Positions 1-9,300 of a DNA stretch of 18,406 bases are shown piece after piece. How positions within the stretch are numbered: position 1 is the first letter of the stretch; each line of letters begins with the position of its first letter. Location: the NCBI GenBank assembly GCA_030849065.1, contig JASAON010001376.1:1-18406 (forward strand), written 5' to 3'. Position numbers and translations under genes: made by a program. The stretch comes from Jaenimonas drosophilae. Taxonomy: Eukaryota > Euglenozoa > Kinetoplastea > Trypanosomatida > Trypanosomatidae. The notes beneath the pieces were generated by a model that was not told the DNA's origin, did not search any database, and worked only from the letters and a program-made list of their open reading frames with translations.

Positions 1-620
1 GGCGTGCTATCCGCGTTGTTCAAGAAGGCCTTGAGCACATCAAAGAAGGAGAGTACGTAGGATACTTCACCACCAAAACTCAGGAACCAGAGGCAGAAGG
101 CAAGGAAGTAGTCAGCTCCACTGCCCATAAGCACACGGACAATTTGTTCGTAGTTGCGCAAACCTGTCTTGTTTCCTGCCGCGCCCAACAAGGTATATGA
201 GTAGATCATGAAGACGGCAATGACCAGCATCAAAAAGATAGCCATGATCAAGCCAGAAGTGGCAAATGCGGAGGGTAGCGATATGATGCCAGCACCAATG
301 GATGAGCTGGCCAAGGTGAAGCCAGAAGACATGATACCTCCGTATGGCACCACCTTTCCAAACCACTTTTGAAGAGCGTTGCCGCTCTCACGCCGCTGCC
401 GCACGCGATCGGCGCGCTCGGCATCACGCTTCTCAATCTCCGCTACGTAGGGAAGTTGGTCGCTGGCGGGCTTTACGGGAGAGGCGTAGGACCCGTCCCG
501 ACGTGAGGGGTCCTCGGAGTGGTTCTGCTGCAGGCCCTCTACACCATCATTTCCTTGATCATCGTACTCCCAGGTAGGGCTTCGACGCTCGTTTTCCTCA
601 CGACGGCTGTCAGAGGACAT
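1..620 (-). CDS. Amino-acid permease (AAAP family), N-terminal part, cut by window edge
   Basis: Secondary transporter for amino acids in the plasma or an internal membrane. The visible 206 residues begin at ATG 618-620. Residues 1-90 are hydrophilic and charged (cytosolic tail; RRE, EIEKRDAERADRVRQRR). The AAAP hallmark follows at residues 102-119, TLASSSIGAGIISLPSAF, forming the broken first membrane helix. A second helix covers about 124-146 (LIMAIFLMLVIAVFMIYSY), then the loop GNKTGLRNYEQIVRVLMG, typical of kinetoplastid permeases, and a third helix at about 169-193. The remaining ~8 helices lie beyond base 1. Substrate cannot be told from this part. It is the last gene transcribed in the window. 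The family call is secure; the substrate is unknown. Confidence 0.93.
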   Translation of the reverse strand, partial: MSSDSRREENERRSPTWEYDDQGNDGVEGLQQNHSEDPSRRDGSYASPVKPASDQLPYVAEIEKRDAERADRVRQRRESGNALQKWFGKVVPYGGIMSSGFTLASSSIGAGIISLPSAFATSGLIMAIFLMLVIAVFMIYSYTLLGAAGNKTGLRNYEQIVRVLMGSGADYFLAFCLWFLSFGGEVSYVLSFFDVLKAFLNNADST

Positions 621-719
621 GTTTTGAGCTGCTGAATGAGGAAGGGTGGTGAGTATGTGGGTGTATGTAATACGAAGTGTAGATGTTTTCTTGTTAAAAG
701 ATGCTGGATGTCCAAACAA

Positions 720-760
720 CTACGAAGTCAACGAGAAGAAGAAATGTGAGGCAGAGATGA
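720..760 (-). promoter_or_regulatory. Candidate trans-splice acceptor of permease, proximal
   Basis: On the minus strand a pyrimidine-rich run (TTTCTTCTTCTCG core) is followed by the AG at 721-720, giving a 5' UTR of about 99 bases before ATG 620. Established biology: trypanosomatid spliced leader is added at the first AG after a polypyrimidine tract. The exact site is inference. Confidence 0.45.
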
Positions 761-924
761 TGAAGTGTCACATCTTCATCTTTGGGGTTCATGTGCAGGA
801 CCTGCTCACTTCATTCATGAGTAGGTTGTCAAGCTGAGAAAAAGAGGTCTCCAACACACTGACTGATGTCCCGCCCTCCTCCACCTCACCCATGGTAAGA
901 AGAGGAGTGGCTCATTGTGCATGA

Positions 925-1000
925 CTGAGCGGATGATAGTGGTCCGTCGTTGGCCCAACGGAGAAGAGAGGAGGGAAACAGGAGGGAGAGAGAGAGAGAG
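925..1000 (-). promoter_or_regulatory. Candidate trans-splice acceptor of permease, distal
   Basis: A long CT-rich tract on the minus strand (complement of the GA repeat and purine run at 961-1000) is followed by AG at 926-925, which would give a 5' UTR of about 304 bases. It competes with the proximal site at 720; only RNA data can choose. Confidence 0.35.
986..1000. repeat. GA/TC dinucleotide microsatellite
   Basis: Uninterrupted GA repeat of about 15 bases. On the coding strand it forms the core of the distal pyrimidine tract upstream of the permease gene. Confidence 0.9.
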
Positions 1001-1100
1001 GTGGTTGTTGGCACTCGGAGGAACGATATGTGCAGCAAAAACAAAAGAACGGAAAAGCTGCACGGGCTCTTCCACGGAGGTGAGGCGGATCGCTGGCAAG

Positions 1101-1124
1101 GCTCCGTACATCCATGTACGGAGC
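1101..1124. repeat. Perfect inverted repeat just after CRAL-TRIO stop codon
   Basis: The 11-base arm GCTCCGTACAT (1101-1111) is followed by CC and its exact reverse complement ATGTACGGAGC (1114-1124). In the mRNA it lies about 30 bases beyond the TAA stop (1155-1157) and could fold into a 10-bp hairpin with a 4-base UGGA loop. Likely a 3'-UTR structural element; function unknown. Confidence 0.85.
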
Positions 1125-1154
1125 TGAACTGATCATAGTGAGTGTGTGTGCTTT

Positions 1155-3830
1155 TTATGGGATAAATCGACGTTTGATGGCTGCCATGTGGGATGCCGCG
1201 GGCTCCATGGCGGTGAGTGAGGTAAGAAAGGTGGCGATGGCATCCCGCTGTTGCATCGCTTCCTCGCCGCGGGTACTCAGCGGGGTGCCACCCCCATCCA
1301 TCGCCATCTCACCACCGAAGCAGCTCGCCTCCTCCCCGGTGGAGCGGCCCCGGTGTTGGAGGAAGGCCACAAGGAGCAGCATCTGCAGTCCAAGTGCATA
1401 GCCATCGGGAGGGTAGTTGGTGATGAAGAGCACATTCTCCGCATCCTCGCCGAAGCTCCCCTGCATGTCATAGGCGGACTGGGAGTAGGAAACGGCGAGG
1501 CGGCGGGAATCTTGGCGGGCGTCGGTGAGCTCCGACCAGAGGCGGCGGCGCCGGTCGATGCTGCGCACCGCCGTTGCCCGATCCTCTCCTTCACTAATGG
1601 GGTGGCCCAGCACGTACATCATGGCGAGACGGGAGAGCAACTCCCGCATTGGGTCCTCGCAGGCATCGAGGTGCTGCCGTGCGAGGTCCTTCTGTGCCTC
1701 AACCATCGATGCTGGCAGAATACCATTTTGTTGTTCAGCGTAGGGAATGGAGATCTTCCCTTCGGACTCCTCAATGAAGCGCTCCACCATCTCCCGTGTG
1801 TGCGCCGTCATAACCGTGCGCGCAGCAAACTGATCACGTGTGGCGCTTATGCTGTACTCGGCTTGAAGTACGAAGGCGGCCACCGCATCAAAGCTGCCAT
1901 CGCGATTGGCGGCGCGGAGCATATCTGGCAGCAGTGGGAGCTCCACCTCCTCCTCCGTGCCATGGTCATCGTAGCGGAGGGGAGGGAAAACATGGAAGAG
2001 CCAATTCCGACGATGGCCTTCGCGGAAGTGCACCAACTCCGTCGAGAGGCTGCGGTACCACGTTGCCTGCATGTCAATGCGCCCTTCTGGCAGCAGCAAA
2101 TCATAATGGCGAATGAACTCGGCGAGGGAGATGGCAACCTTAGCATCGATGTACCGACGAAAGTACCCGCGGAGCTCTTCCCAAAAGACCTGCGCTTCAC
2201 TTCGCAAGGTGGCCAGCAGGCCCTCGCGTGTTTGGTCCATCGTCCATCTCGCCAACACCGATCGCAGGATGCGCTCCTGCACCTTGTTCATCTCCATTAG
2301 CTTGGTGCAATCATCAATGTAGCTCACCGCGGCCCCTTGCAGTGAGATGAGTACATCATCTGGGGAGCTGCAATCCAACACTAGTCGGTCCAATGCCGCA
2401 CAGTCGATGGAGCGTTCATCACCCAAGCACTCGTTCAGCCAGCGGAAGACGGGAAAGGCCATGCGGTGATTGGTCTGTGGAGAGAGATTCAGCAGGTGAT
2501 GGGCCATGCGACGAATGCGCATCTTTTGCTCCATTAGTGAGCGTAGGGAGGAGCTGCTGAGAGAGTGATCGCGCAGGTCTGAAAGGATGCCTCGCAGGCA
2601 GGGGATGAGCTCCACGGCGAAGCAGCGAATTCTGGTCCAATCACGCAGCAGTTCATCCGACTCACGTGTGGAGATGCGCAGGAGGGGCAGAGATTCACCG
2701 CCAAAGGAGAAGTCCTCCACCAACTGCATGTTGGGCGTGGGAAGGACGGAGGGCGCGAGGGCGGTGAAGGAGTCGGTGCCATCGACGGCCGAGGATGATC
2801 GCCCCGGGTGAGGGTGAAAGACAGCGGCGGTACCACTGGAGAAGCTATCCGCCAGTTGGCGCACATCGGCAAAGTTCTTGTGGCTGGTGCTCGTGACGAG
2901 CACACTTGCGCCATCCACCACATTCACATGAATCGGGTGCTGAGCTGGCTTAACCACCTCCTCCGTCAGCGGCGAAGGGCTGGCCACCTCCTTCACAACT
3001 TTTTGGCCATGCTGGTCCACTCCATAGGCCTCCATCATCTCCATCTCCTTGATGGAGATGCCCTGTCGCAGTGCGTGCATGCAACGATCAAAGTAGCCCT
3101 CCACCAAATCACCAAAGCGGTTGTAGTTGTCTTGATTATCACAGTCGTTGGTGCCACCCATGGACACCGGCAGCACCTCCGCATCAATGAACTCAAGCAG
3201 CTTCCCCTTGCGGAGATCTCCCCCAGAGAACATGTGAATGCACTCACTAATGCCGCTCGGCAGCTGCTTGACGAGTGGCTTCAAGACGAAGGTAAGGGCG
3301 GTGCTCATGTTGCAGAGGTACATCTTGGCCACCACACCAGGAAAGAATTTGCTGATGCGTAGCGCCATATCCTTCTGGAAGATGAGGTCAGTGTTGCGCA
3401 TCATGGAGGCATCCTTCTGGTTGATGAGCCAAGTGACGGTGGAGGTGGGGTTGATCTGGTCGCAACGCACCGACCAGCCAAGAAACATATCCAAATTAGC
3501 CTGTCTGGCCGGACGCTGCTCCGTTGTGGGAAAATCTCTCGCGGTATTGAAGAAGAGCACCGGCCTGCCCGCCTTATCACGTCCAATGTACTGCACAATG
3601 CCACCACGCATGGACTGCTTGAGGTAGGGCGTCATCTCGTAGTGCGCGTAGACGCTCTTCTCCATCGCATCTCGACGGTGAAGCTTCGCGATCGTTTCGG
3701 CCACGTCGTATTTTTTGTTGTGAAGGAACAAGTAGACCCAGCTATCCAGGTACCGGTGAGAGATGTGTAGGGCCGCCTTCACCTCCTCCAGCTTCTGCCG
3801 GTGCTCCGCGGGACATTCAAAGAGGGGCAT
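1155..3830 (-). CDS. CRAL-TRIO (Sec14-like) lipid-binding domain protein with long C-terminal extension
   Basis: 891 aa from the first ATG (3828-3830); the open frame continues upstream only to a TTG. Residues ~8-52 resemble the helical CRAL-TRIO N domain. Residues ~77-226 match the CRAL-TRIO fold: GRPVLFFNTARDF, an NQKDAS strand segment, the helical stretch ISKFFPGVVAKMYLCNMS, and the closing LLEFIDAEVLPVSMGG, equivalent to the usual LP-x-x-(L/Y)GG end. Such domains bind phosphoinositides or other hydrophobic ligands and move or present them at membranes. The remaining ~650 residues have no domain I recognise. They include a Ser/Thr/Pro linker (about 280-370) and a predominantly helical, Arg/Leu-rich part to the C-terminus. 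No signal peptide or membrane segment is evident, so a cytosolic or peripheral location is likely. The domain call is firm; ligand and role are not. Confidence 0.88.
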   Translation of the reverse strand: MPLFECPAEHRQKLEEVKAALHISHRYLDSWVYLFLHNKKYDVAETIAKLHRRDAMEKSVYAHYEMTPYLKQSMRGGIVQYIGRDKAGRPVLFFNTARDFPTTEQRPARQANLDMFLGWSVRCDQINPTSTVTWLINQKDASMMRNTDLIFQKDMALRISKFFPGVVAKMYLCNMSTALTFVLKPLVKQLPSGISECIHMFSGGDLRKGKLLEFIDAEVLPVSMGGTNDCDNQDNYNRFGDLVEGYFDRCMHALRQGISIKEMEMMEAYGVDQHGQKVVKEVASPSPLTEEVVKPAQHPIHVNVVDGASVLVTSTSHKNFADVRQLADSFSSGTAAVFHPHPGRSSSAVDGTDSFTALAPSVLPTPNMQLVEDFSFGGESLPLLRISTRESDELLRDWTRIRCFAVELIPCLRGILSDLRDHSLSSSSLRSLMEQKMRIRRMAHHLLNLSPQTNHRMAFPVFRWLNECLGDERSIDCAALDRLVLDCSSPDDVLISLQGAAVSYIDDCTKLMEMNKVQERILRSVLARWTMDQTREGLLATLRSEAQVFWEELRGYFRRYIDAKVAISLAEFIRHYDLLLPEGRIDMQATWYRSLSTELVHFREGHRRNWLFHVFPPLRYDDHGTEEEVELPLLPDMLRAANRDGSFDAVAAFVLQAEYSISATRDQFAARTVMTAHTREMVERFIEESEGKISIPYAEQQNGILPASMVEAQKDLARQHLDACEDPMRELLSRLAMMYVLGHPISEGEDRATAVRSIDRRRRLWSELTDARQDSRRLAVSYSQSAYDMQGSFGEDAENVLFITNYPPDGYALGLQMLLLVAFLQHRGRSTGEEASCFGGEMAMDGGGTPLSTRGEEAMQQRDAIATFLTSLTAMEPAASHMAAIKRRFIP

Positions 3831-3888
3831 CAATGAATCAGCGGCGCTGCGAACGAAATGTATGTGTAGGTGTGTAGGTGTGTTGTTG

Positions 3889-3954
3889 CTGTTATATTAT
3901 TGTTGGTGATGGAAGATGATGATAATGGCAATTTGTAACAAAGAGAAAAAAAAA
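3889..3954 (-). promoter_or_regulatory. Candidate trans-splice acceptor of CRAL-TRIO gene, proximal
   Basis: The minus strand carries a T-rich tract (complement of the A run at 3941-3954), then an AG-free stretch, with the first AG at 3890-3889 (ATAACAG). The resulting 5' UTR would be about 58 bases. Confidence 0.45.
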
Positions 3955-4142
3955 CCTCCTCGAGCACGTTTGGTACTTGTTCTGTGTGGGAGATAGGTTG
4001 GTTGAGCTAGTGGATGCCAATGCTGGCTGCTAGAAAAGGTCGGGGCACAGCCCACACGCGGTGGCGGAGGGGAAGGTGGGGGAGTGCGTGCAGTTTCTTG
4101 GCCTCCGTCTACCAAATAGGCGTGGTTGGACTAGGATGACTG

Positions 4143-4185
4143 CTGACGTACAACACGTACAGCAAGTGAAGAAGAAGAAGAAGAA
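4143..4185 (-). promoter_or_regulatory. Candidate trans-splice acceptor of CRAL-TRIO gene, distal
   Basis: A (TTC)6 tract on the minus strand (GAA repeat at 4168-4185) is followed by AG at 4144-4143 (GTACGTCAG). A 5' UTR of about 312 bases without any upstream ATG would result. Confidence 0.45.
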
Positions 4186-4334
4186 GCAGTAGTAGTGTGT
4201 TGCTGTGTGATAGTGGGTGCAACAACAAGGGAGGAGAGCAAATGAGCACAACAACTGAATGCGTTTTTCATGATTAATGCTTGTATTGTGATGAAGGAGC
4301 ATCAATAATCCCGCACGCACGCCTAATGTGCCCG

Positions 4335-6164
4335 TCACATCATGAGGTCTGCTACAGCATCCGTCGTGAGCTCCGGCACCGAAGTGGGGGTTGTGGCACC
4401 TGGTGCATCGAGTGCAGCAATAGCCTCGTGCAGGGCAGCCACGATGACCGGCGGGAACTCCCACTCCCTCGTGGCACGGCACATGGCGCGGAGATGATCG
4501 AGATAGGCGCCGGACTGCACAGTCTTGGCCTCACGAGCAGCGACCTCCGCCTTCTGTAGGAGTGCGGGGCCGTTGAGGGAGGCCCACGTCTCTGCCACCG
4601 TCGCCCCCGCAAAGGTGTGCCACAAACCAGGATAATCCGCACACATGCGGAGAAGGGCGTTGCGGTTGTGTGTGAGTGCATGTGCGCGCACAAGCGCCAC
4701 CGCGATGGACGTTGTGATGGATGGCGCCGGCCTCCCTCCTGGTTGTGGGCGTTGATGCTTCCTCCACACCTTCACCGCCTCCTCTCCCTCTCCGGAGCGA
4801 AGGTGGGCCATCATCATGGCTGCCACGAGCTCTGAGCTCTCAGCCACCTTGTAGTGTGCCCGGTTCTCTGCGTAGATGCTGATGGCGTGTTTGGCGGGGC
4901 TGCAGGCGAGGTAGGCACTCCACACGTGCGGGTCGCGGAGGAGCCGCTCCGCATGCTTCGTCTGCGCAGGGTCCGTGATGCGGTCCACGAGATGTTGCAG
5001 ATCGGTGTGGCTCGCACCACATCGATCAGCGGCACGGATCAGCTCGCCCCACGCAAGAGATGGGAGGTACCGACGCTTGCCACGTTGCTCCAAGTGAGTA
5101 GCACCAAAGCGCAGCACCGCATCCACCGAGGGAGCTGTGTTGGTATCTCTGGATAAATGAATGATGGAGAGAAGTGGGGCGGCCACCACGGGAAGCAGGG
5201 TCGTCGGCTGAGACTGCGTCAAGCCGTTAGCGATGATGGAGCACAACTCCACGCACAACAGCTCCAGATCCTCCAGAGAGGGGTAGGATGATGAGGAAAG
5301 TTGTGGATGATGGTACCGCAAAGATTCCGCCATGACCGCCACGACTTGGGAGACGGCTGACATCGGCGTGAATAATAATGAAGATGCTGTTGTTGTTGTT
5401 GTTGTTGAGGGAGTGGCCCTGTACTCGCGGCTGATGCGTTGCACGTACCAACGAAGAAACTCCACGCACGGCACCCATCCCATTCGCGGAACCATCTCAT
5501 CCAACATGCACGAGGCCAGATTGCATCCGTGGCGCAGACGATCCTCCACATTCGCCGACCTGCGTGGTACCTCGAGCTTCACGTAGAGGCGTCGGGCCGC
5601 ACCCAACACATTCGCTGCATCCACGTCCTCCTTCTGGTTCAGCATAATACAAAAGGCCTTCACTGGCGGTGAATGCCACGCCACACGTCGTCGGAGTACC
5701 TCCGTGGAGAGGCCCGGCGGGGTTTTGGCATCTCGCAGAATGCAGTGCGGAAGAACGGCGGATGAGCTTGCGTCGGTGTTGGTGGCCGATGACCTCCACG
5801 CACCAAAGGCCACCACATCTGCAGAGGAGGATGGAGATCGAGCCACACGCGATTCATGCGGTGCCTGCGGGCTCTTTGCCAATGAAGCTCCAGTTCCGTA
5901 CTGCTTCTCCAACGAGTCGGCCAGCTGGAGCAGTGTGGGATGTGCAGGAAGTGAAACAGCCGGCGCACGTTGTTGCACCATTGATCGATGAGCAAAGTCA
6001 GCACTCCGCGATTCCACGTAGGCGCTGATGTACTGCGCACGATGATATGGGTTGGTTGTTTCCTTCTCCTTGCGCAACTTTTGCACGCGTCGAGCCTCTA
6101 CACGCCGGGCTGTCTTCCACGAAGCACCCGATTGAAACTGCAGGCGTAGCCACGACGACCGCAT
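4335..6164 (-). CDS. Probable mitochondrial protein with PPR/TPR-like helical repeats
   Basis: 609 aa from ATG 6162-6164; the frame extends upstream only to a TTG. The first ~35 residues (MRSSWLRLQFQSGASWKTAR and on) are rich in Arg/Lys, Ser and hydrophobics with a single acidic residue in the first 30, typical of a mitochondrial presequence. Residues ~413-475 look like a PPR-type helix pair: AYLACSPAKHAISIYAEN, then LVAAMMMAHLRSGEGEEAVK, where the G-x-x-x-x-A pattern is characteristic. Helical segments before (205-245, 298-365) and after (484-590) suggest an alpha-solenoid. A Thr run (254-259), coded by a GTT-type repeat at 5388-5405 (+ strand), sits in a loop. Kinetoplastid mitochondria hold many PPR proteins in mitoribosomes and RNA processing, so that role is plausible but inferred. 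The family assignment is tentative. Confidence 0.6.
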   Translation of the reverse strand: MRSSWLRLQFQSGASWKTARRVEARRVQKLRKEKETTNPYHRAQYISAYVESRSADFAHRSMVQQRAPAVSLPAHPTLLQLADSLEKQYGTGASLAKSPQAPHESRVARSPSSSADVVAFGAWRSSATNTDASSSAVLPHCILRDAKTPPGLSTEVLRRRVAWHSPPVKAFCIMLNQKEDVDAANVLGAARRLYVKLEVPRRSANVEDRLRHGCNLASCMLDEMVPRMGWVPCVEFLRWYVQRISREYRATPSTTTTTTASSLLFTPMSAVSQVVAVMAESLRYHHPQLSSSSYPSLEDLELLCVELCSIIANGLTQSQPTTLLPVVAAPLLSIIHLSRDTNTAPSVDAVLRFGATHLEQRGKRRYLPSLAWGELIRAADRCGASHTDLQHLVDRITDPAQTKHAERLLRDPHVWSAYLACSPAKHAISIYAENRAHYKVAESSELVAAMMMAHLRSGEGEEAVKVWRKHQRPQPGGRPAPSITTSIAVALVRAHALTHNRNALLRMCADYPGLWHTFAGATVAETWASLNGPALLQKAEVAAREAKTVQSGAYLDHLRAMCRATREWEFPPVIVAALHEAIAALDAPGATTPTSVPELTTDAVADLMM

Positions 6165-6166
6165 CG

Positions 6167-6229
6167 CTTGAGAATACAGCAACAAAACAAAATAAAACAA
6201 CAACAAAGAAGAAGAAGAGATGAAGAGAG
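6167..6229 (-). promoter_or_regulatory. Trans-splice acceptor region abutting the mitochondrial-type ORF
   Basis: The minus strand reads a long pyrimidine/T-rich run (TCTCTTCATCTCTTCTTCTT, then TTG- and TTTTA-type repeats) with no AG until TCTCAAG at 6168-6167, two bases before ATG 6164. If used, the 5' UTR beyond the spliced leader would be two bases. Confidence 0.5.
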
Positions 6230-6321
6230 ATGATCATGAACCACAGAAACTTCATTATCCATGGTGTGAAAAAATTAGCACTTGTTTGGTAGTGGAAGCC
6301 GCGCATGAATGGGCGGAACTA

Positions 6322-6345
6322 CAACAACAACAACAACAACAACAA
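6322..6345. repeat. (CAA)8 trinucleotide microsatellite
   Basis: Eight uninterrupted CAA units in the short (213-base) spacer between two genes, followed by CACAC. On the coding strand it is (TTG)8 and lies in the 3' UTR of the large upstream gene. Confidence 0.95.
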
Positions 6346-6377
6346 CACACGCACCCGTATTGTGATGTGGGTAGAGA

Positions 6378-9300
6378 CTACAGGTCCAACTCCTTTCGTA
6401 GTGCCTCTGACTCAGCCAAGTGTTTGGCGCGAAGACGTTGATGTTCCGCCTCCACCGCGAGCTCAATCCGTCGGCGTGAAATGGCGCGACGTCGTACGGT
6501 GGCCGAGGGGAGATCCTCCGCCCACCACACCGCAGAGGTGCCTCCCTCATCCGCATCTGCCGGCCACTCCGCCGCGTAGCTCCATGGCCCCACACACCAC
6601 TCACGATACCGCCGATCCCACAAAAAGCGTTGCTGTGGCACTGACGTTGCACCTCCGCCATCCACATCCTCCGCCTCCTCCGCCGTCATCCATCGCCACT
6701 TCTTCTCCACGGCCCCATCCGCCCACCTGGTCCATCGCTCCAAGTCGGCCACCGCGCCGCTTTCATCTTCGTAGGCGTACCCGCGCACCGCCACCCACGC
6801 CGATTCGCCGTGCACCGCCGTGGACGCGCGCTCCTGATTCTGAAAGAGCCGCACGAGCTGCGCCACACCAGCATGACGGAGCTCCTCCGCCTGGCGCAGA
6901 CGAAGATCGGCGAGCTCAAACAAGCACTTTTCACGTTCATGCTGGTCGGAGATGCGCTGCATCCACGCAGGTGATGATGTTTGGACCGCCGCCAGGAGAT
7001 CCCATCGACGGCGTTGGCCGGCACTGGCCCGCCCTCGCAGCATCGCGAGCTCGTGCATGAATCGTGGAGCGCGCATCCCACGCGTCATTGCCCGTGATAT
7101 GGGCACTGACAGCCGTGAGGGTGGTGCTGTTGTGGTTGTAGTGGGTGAAGCGGAGGGGCTGCGTAAATTGGCACACATCATTGTGGTGGCGGCTGATTGT
7201 TGCAGTGGCTCTACGCACGCACTGAGATAAATCCGGTACATGTCTCGAAGGCTATCCTGTGCTTCGTAGGCCAGCGCTCGACGAGCCTCCACCTCACGCT
7301 GCTGCATAATCACCCAACCATCTTCCTTCTCCACACGAGAAGTGGCAGAGCTCAACGCCACGGGGTCCACTGTGGCAGACATGCTACCCAACACCGTGGA
7401 TAGGTAGCTCAGAGTATCATCCGGGTTGGGCAAGCAACGTGTAGGGCCTTGTACGATCTCCCGGCGCACATGTTGCTTGGTGCAAATCCTCTCTACACAA
7501 TCATCCTCATCACGTTCCTGCACATCACTTGCTGGTGCTCCTTCTACTTCCACGGTGTCTTGCGTGGATGTGGTTGTTGGTGCTGCGACTACTGCCGTCG
7601 CCGGCTCTGGAAGCGATGTGATGGAGGTGTTGTTGGAGGCCACAGACATACGTGGCAGCGGTGGGGCTGCAGCTTCTCTTGTTGGCGATGAAAACTGCAC
7701 CAGCGCGCTCGCGATGGGCCGGGCAATATCCCATGTTGGGGAGGCGGGTGTGTTCGGCAGATATCCACGCCACCCGCGAGCGAAGGTGGTGGCAGCGCTG
7801 CTCCACCCCCAGCCGGTGCTGGCATTCTTCTCCATCGACGCGCTGGCCTCGTTGCTCGAGCTCTGTGGAGGTGTCGGTGGTACACCACTGGCAGATGGCG
7901 AGGGTGGGGCGTGAGAAGAAGTCGGAGAGGCTAGGTCGGCCTCTGCCACTGTGAGGAGGGGCAGCGGTAGGCGGAGGATGGCCTTGGCATTGCCAACACA
8001 CACCAGCACAGAGCGCCCGCCTTGATGGAGCAACACCTCCGTCCATGCTGAAGATGTGCTGGCAGCGACGACGGCTGGTGGGCGGTAAAGCTCCGCCAAC
8101 ACCGTGAATTGTTCCTCCCCCGTGTCCTTGGATGTCGAGGGTGTGGGCGTACTACCATTATCATCATCATCATCATCATCATGGTTCAGCCACGCCTCGA
8201 GCTCCGCTGATCCGGTTCCATCCACCTTGGAGTCATGTGCCACGCCAGCCTCCATCCGAGCACGTCCATCGGTTCCAGCAAGCATCAGCACACCAGTACG
8301 AGTGCCAACGACCCAGCACATCCACGTGAGGGTGTGATGGCCTCGCACCGCATAGCGGCCAATGGGGATACATCGGCAGAAGAAGTTGTTCTTCTCGTCA
8401 TCCTCTGTGGTTGAGGATGCTGATGATGTTGCTGGTGGTGTTGTTGGTGTTGTGCTGGAGAGTGATTGGTGGAGCACCGCCTTCGTGGGGCTGCCAACAG
8501 CGTGGCCGTCGCAGGCACGGTACCTCTGCATCCGCATCCCCATGTTCGCCGCCCACATCGTTGTTGGCACACCGACGGCGTAGTGAAAAGCAACAAGGGC
8601 CAATCCAGCTCCTCCCCCGGTACCTGCATGAGGAGGCACGCAGCCTGAGTAGATGATGGAGCTCTCCAGCACCACGGCACGCGTGGATGACCAAAGAAAA
8701 TGAACGCGCCGGATTGCCACCGTTGATGTTGTGCTGCACGTCGTGGAAATGAAGAGCGTCAGCGGCATCAGACGTTCGCCCCCGTCGTTGGCATCCACAA
8801 ACACATTATTGCATTTGTTGCACAACTCCCAACAGGGGCAGGTCAGACGGATGGCAGTGGGTACAACACCGTCGGGAAGAAAAAAAGTGTGCTCATCATC
8901 ATCACGGCTGTTGTGCTCCAAGGCAGCGAGGAGGTAGGCCTCCACCTCCTCTCGCCCTGCCTCCCGCAGTGATCGGCCACCAAATCCGTGCGCACGAAGA
9001 TGTTGCAGAACTTCATCAAAAGTTGGTGGCGCACAGGTGAGACGCACCGATCGACCCCGTAGCACATCCATGACAACCACACACCCACTGACATCCACAC
9101 TCACGGCAAAGGGGCGGGCCTCCTTTGGTTGTAGTGGCTTCGTGGCAATCATGCTGAAGTGAATGCAGGCAACACGGCGTCTGTCGTGGAGTTCATGACG
9201 CACATGAAAGTGTGCGCGTGTGCTGAGGACTGAGATGCTGTGCGTGGTGCTATCCAGGCCAGCAGACGCCACACAAAAATAGCGACTAAAGCGTTTGAAG

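Larger units (their letters stand above)
621..1154 (-). other. Spacer between CRAL-TRIO gene and permease (3' UTR, then 5' UTR)
   Basis: No gene is seen in these 534 bases. Read on the minus strand they hold the 3' UTR of the CRAL-TRIO gene with a strong inverted repeat (1101-1124), a CT-rich tract (about 961-1000), and a second pyrimidine tract (722-760) nearer the permease ATG. Short open frames on both strands here have no family features and low-complexity composition. Confidence 0.7.
3831..4334 (-). other. Spacer between mitochondrial-type gene and CRAL-TRIO gene
   Basis: No gene seen. The part from 3831 to 4142 contains no ATG on the coding strand, which suits a long 5' UTR. It holds two pyrimidine tracts with downstream AG (separate entries). 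The region 4188-4334 would be the 3' UTR of the upstream gene. Confidence 0.65.

Noticed and set aside
1251..2300. 349-codon plus-strand open frame
   Set aside because: It is antisense to the CRAL-TRIO gene, has no family features, and arises from codon bias of the real gene.
6165..6206. Hydrophobic 14-residue start (LLFYFVLLLYSQA) of the mitochondrial-type protein as a signal anchor
   Set aside because: Starts at TTG and is made by the pyrimidine tract before the splice AG.
6305..7060. 251-codon plus-strand open frame rich in Pro, Arg and Asn
   Set aside because: Antisense shadow of the DysF-like gene; Asn run comes from the CAA/AAC repeat.
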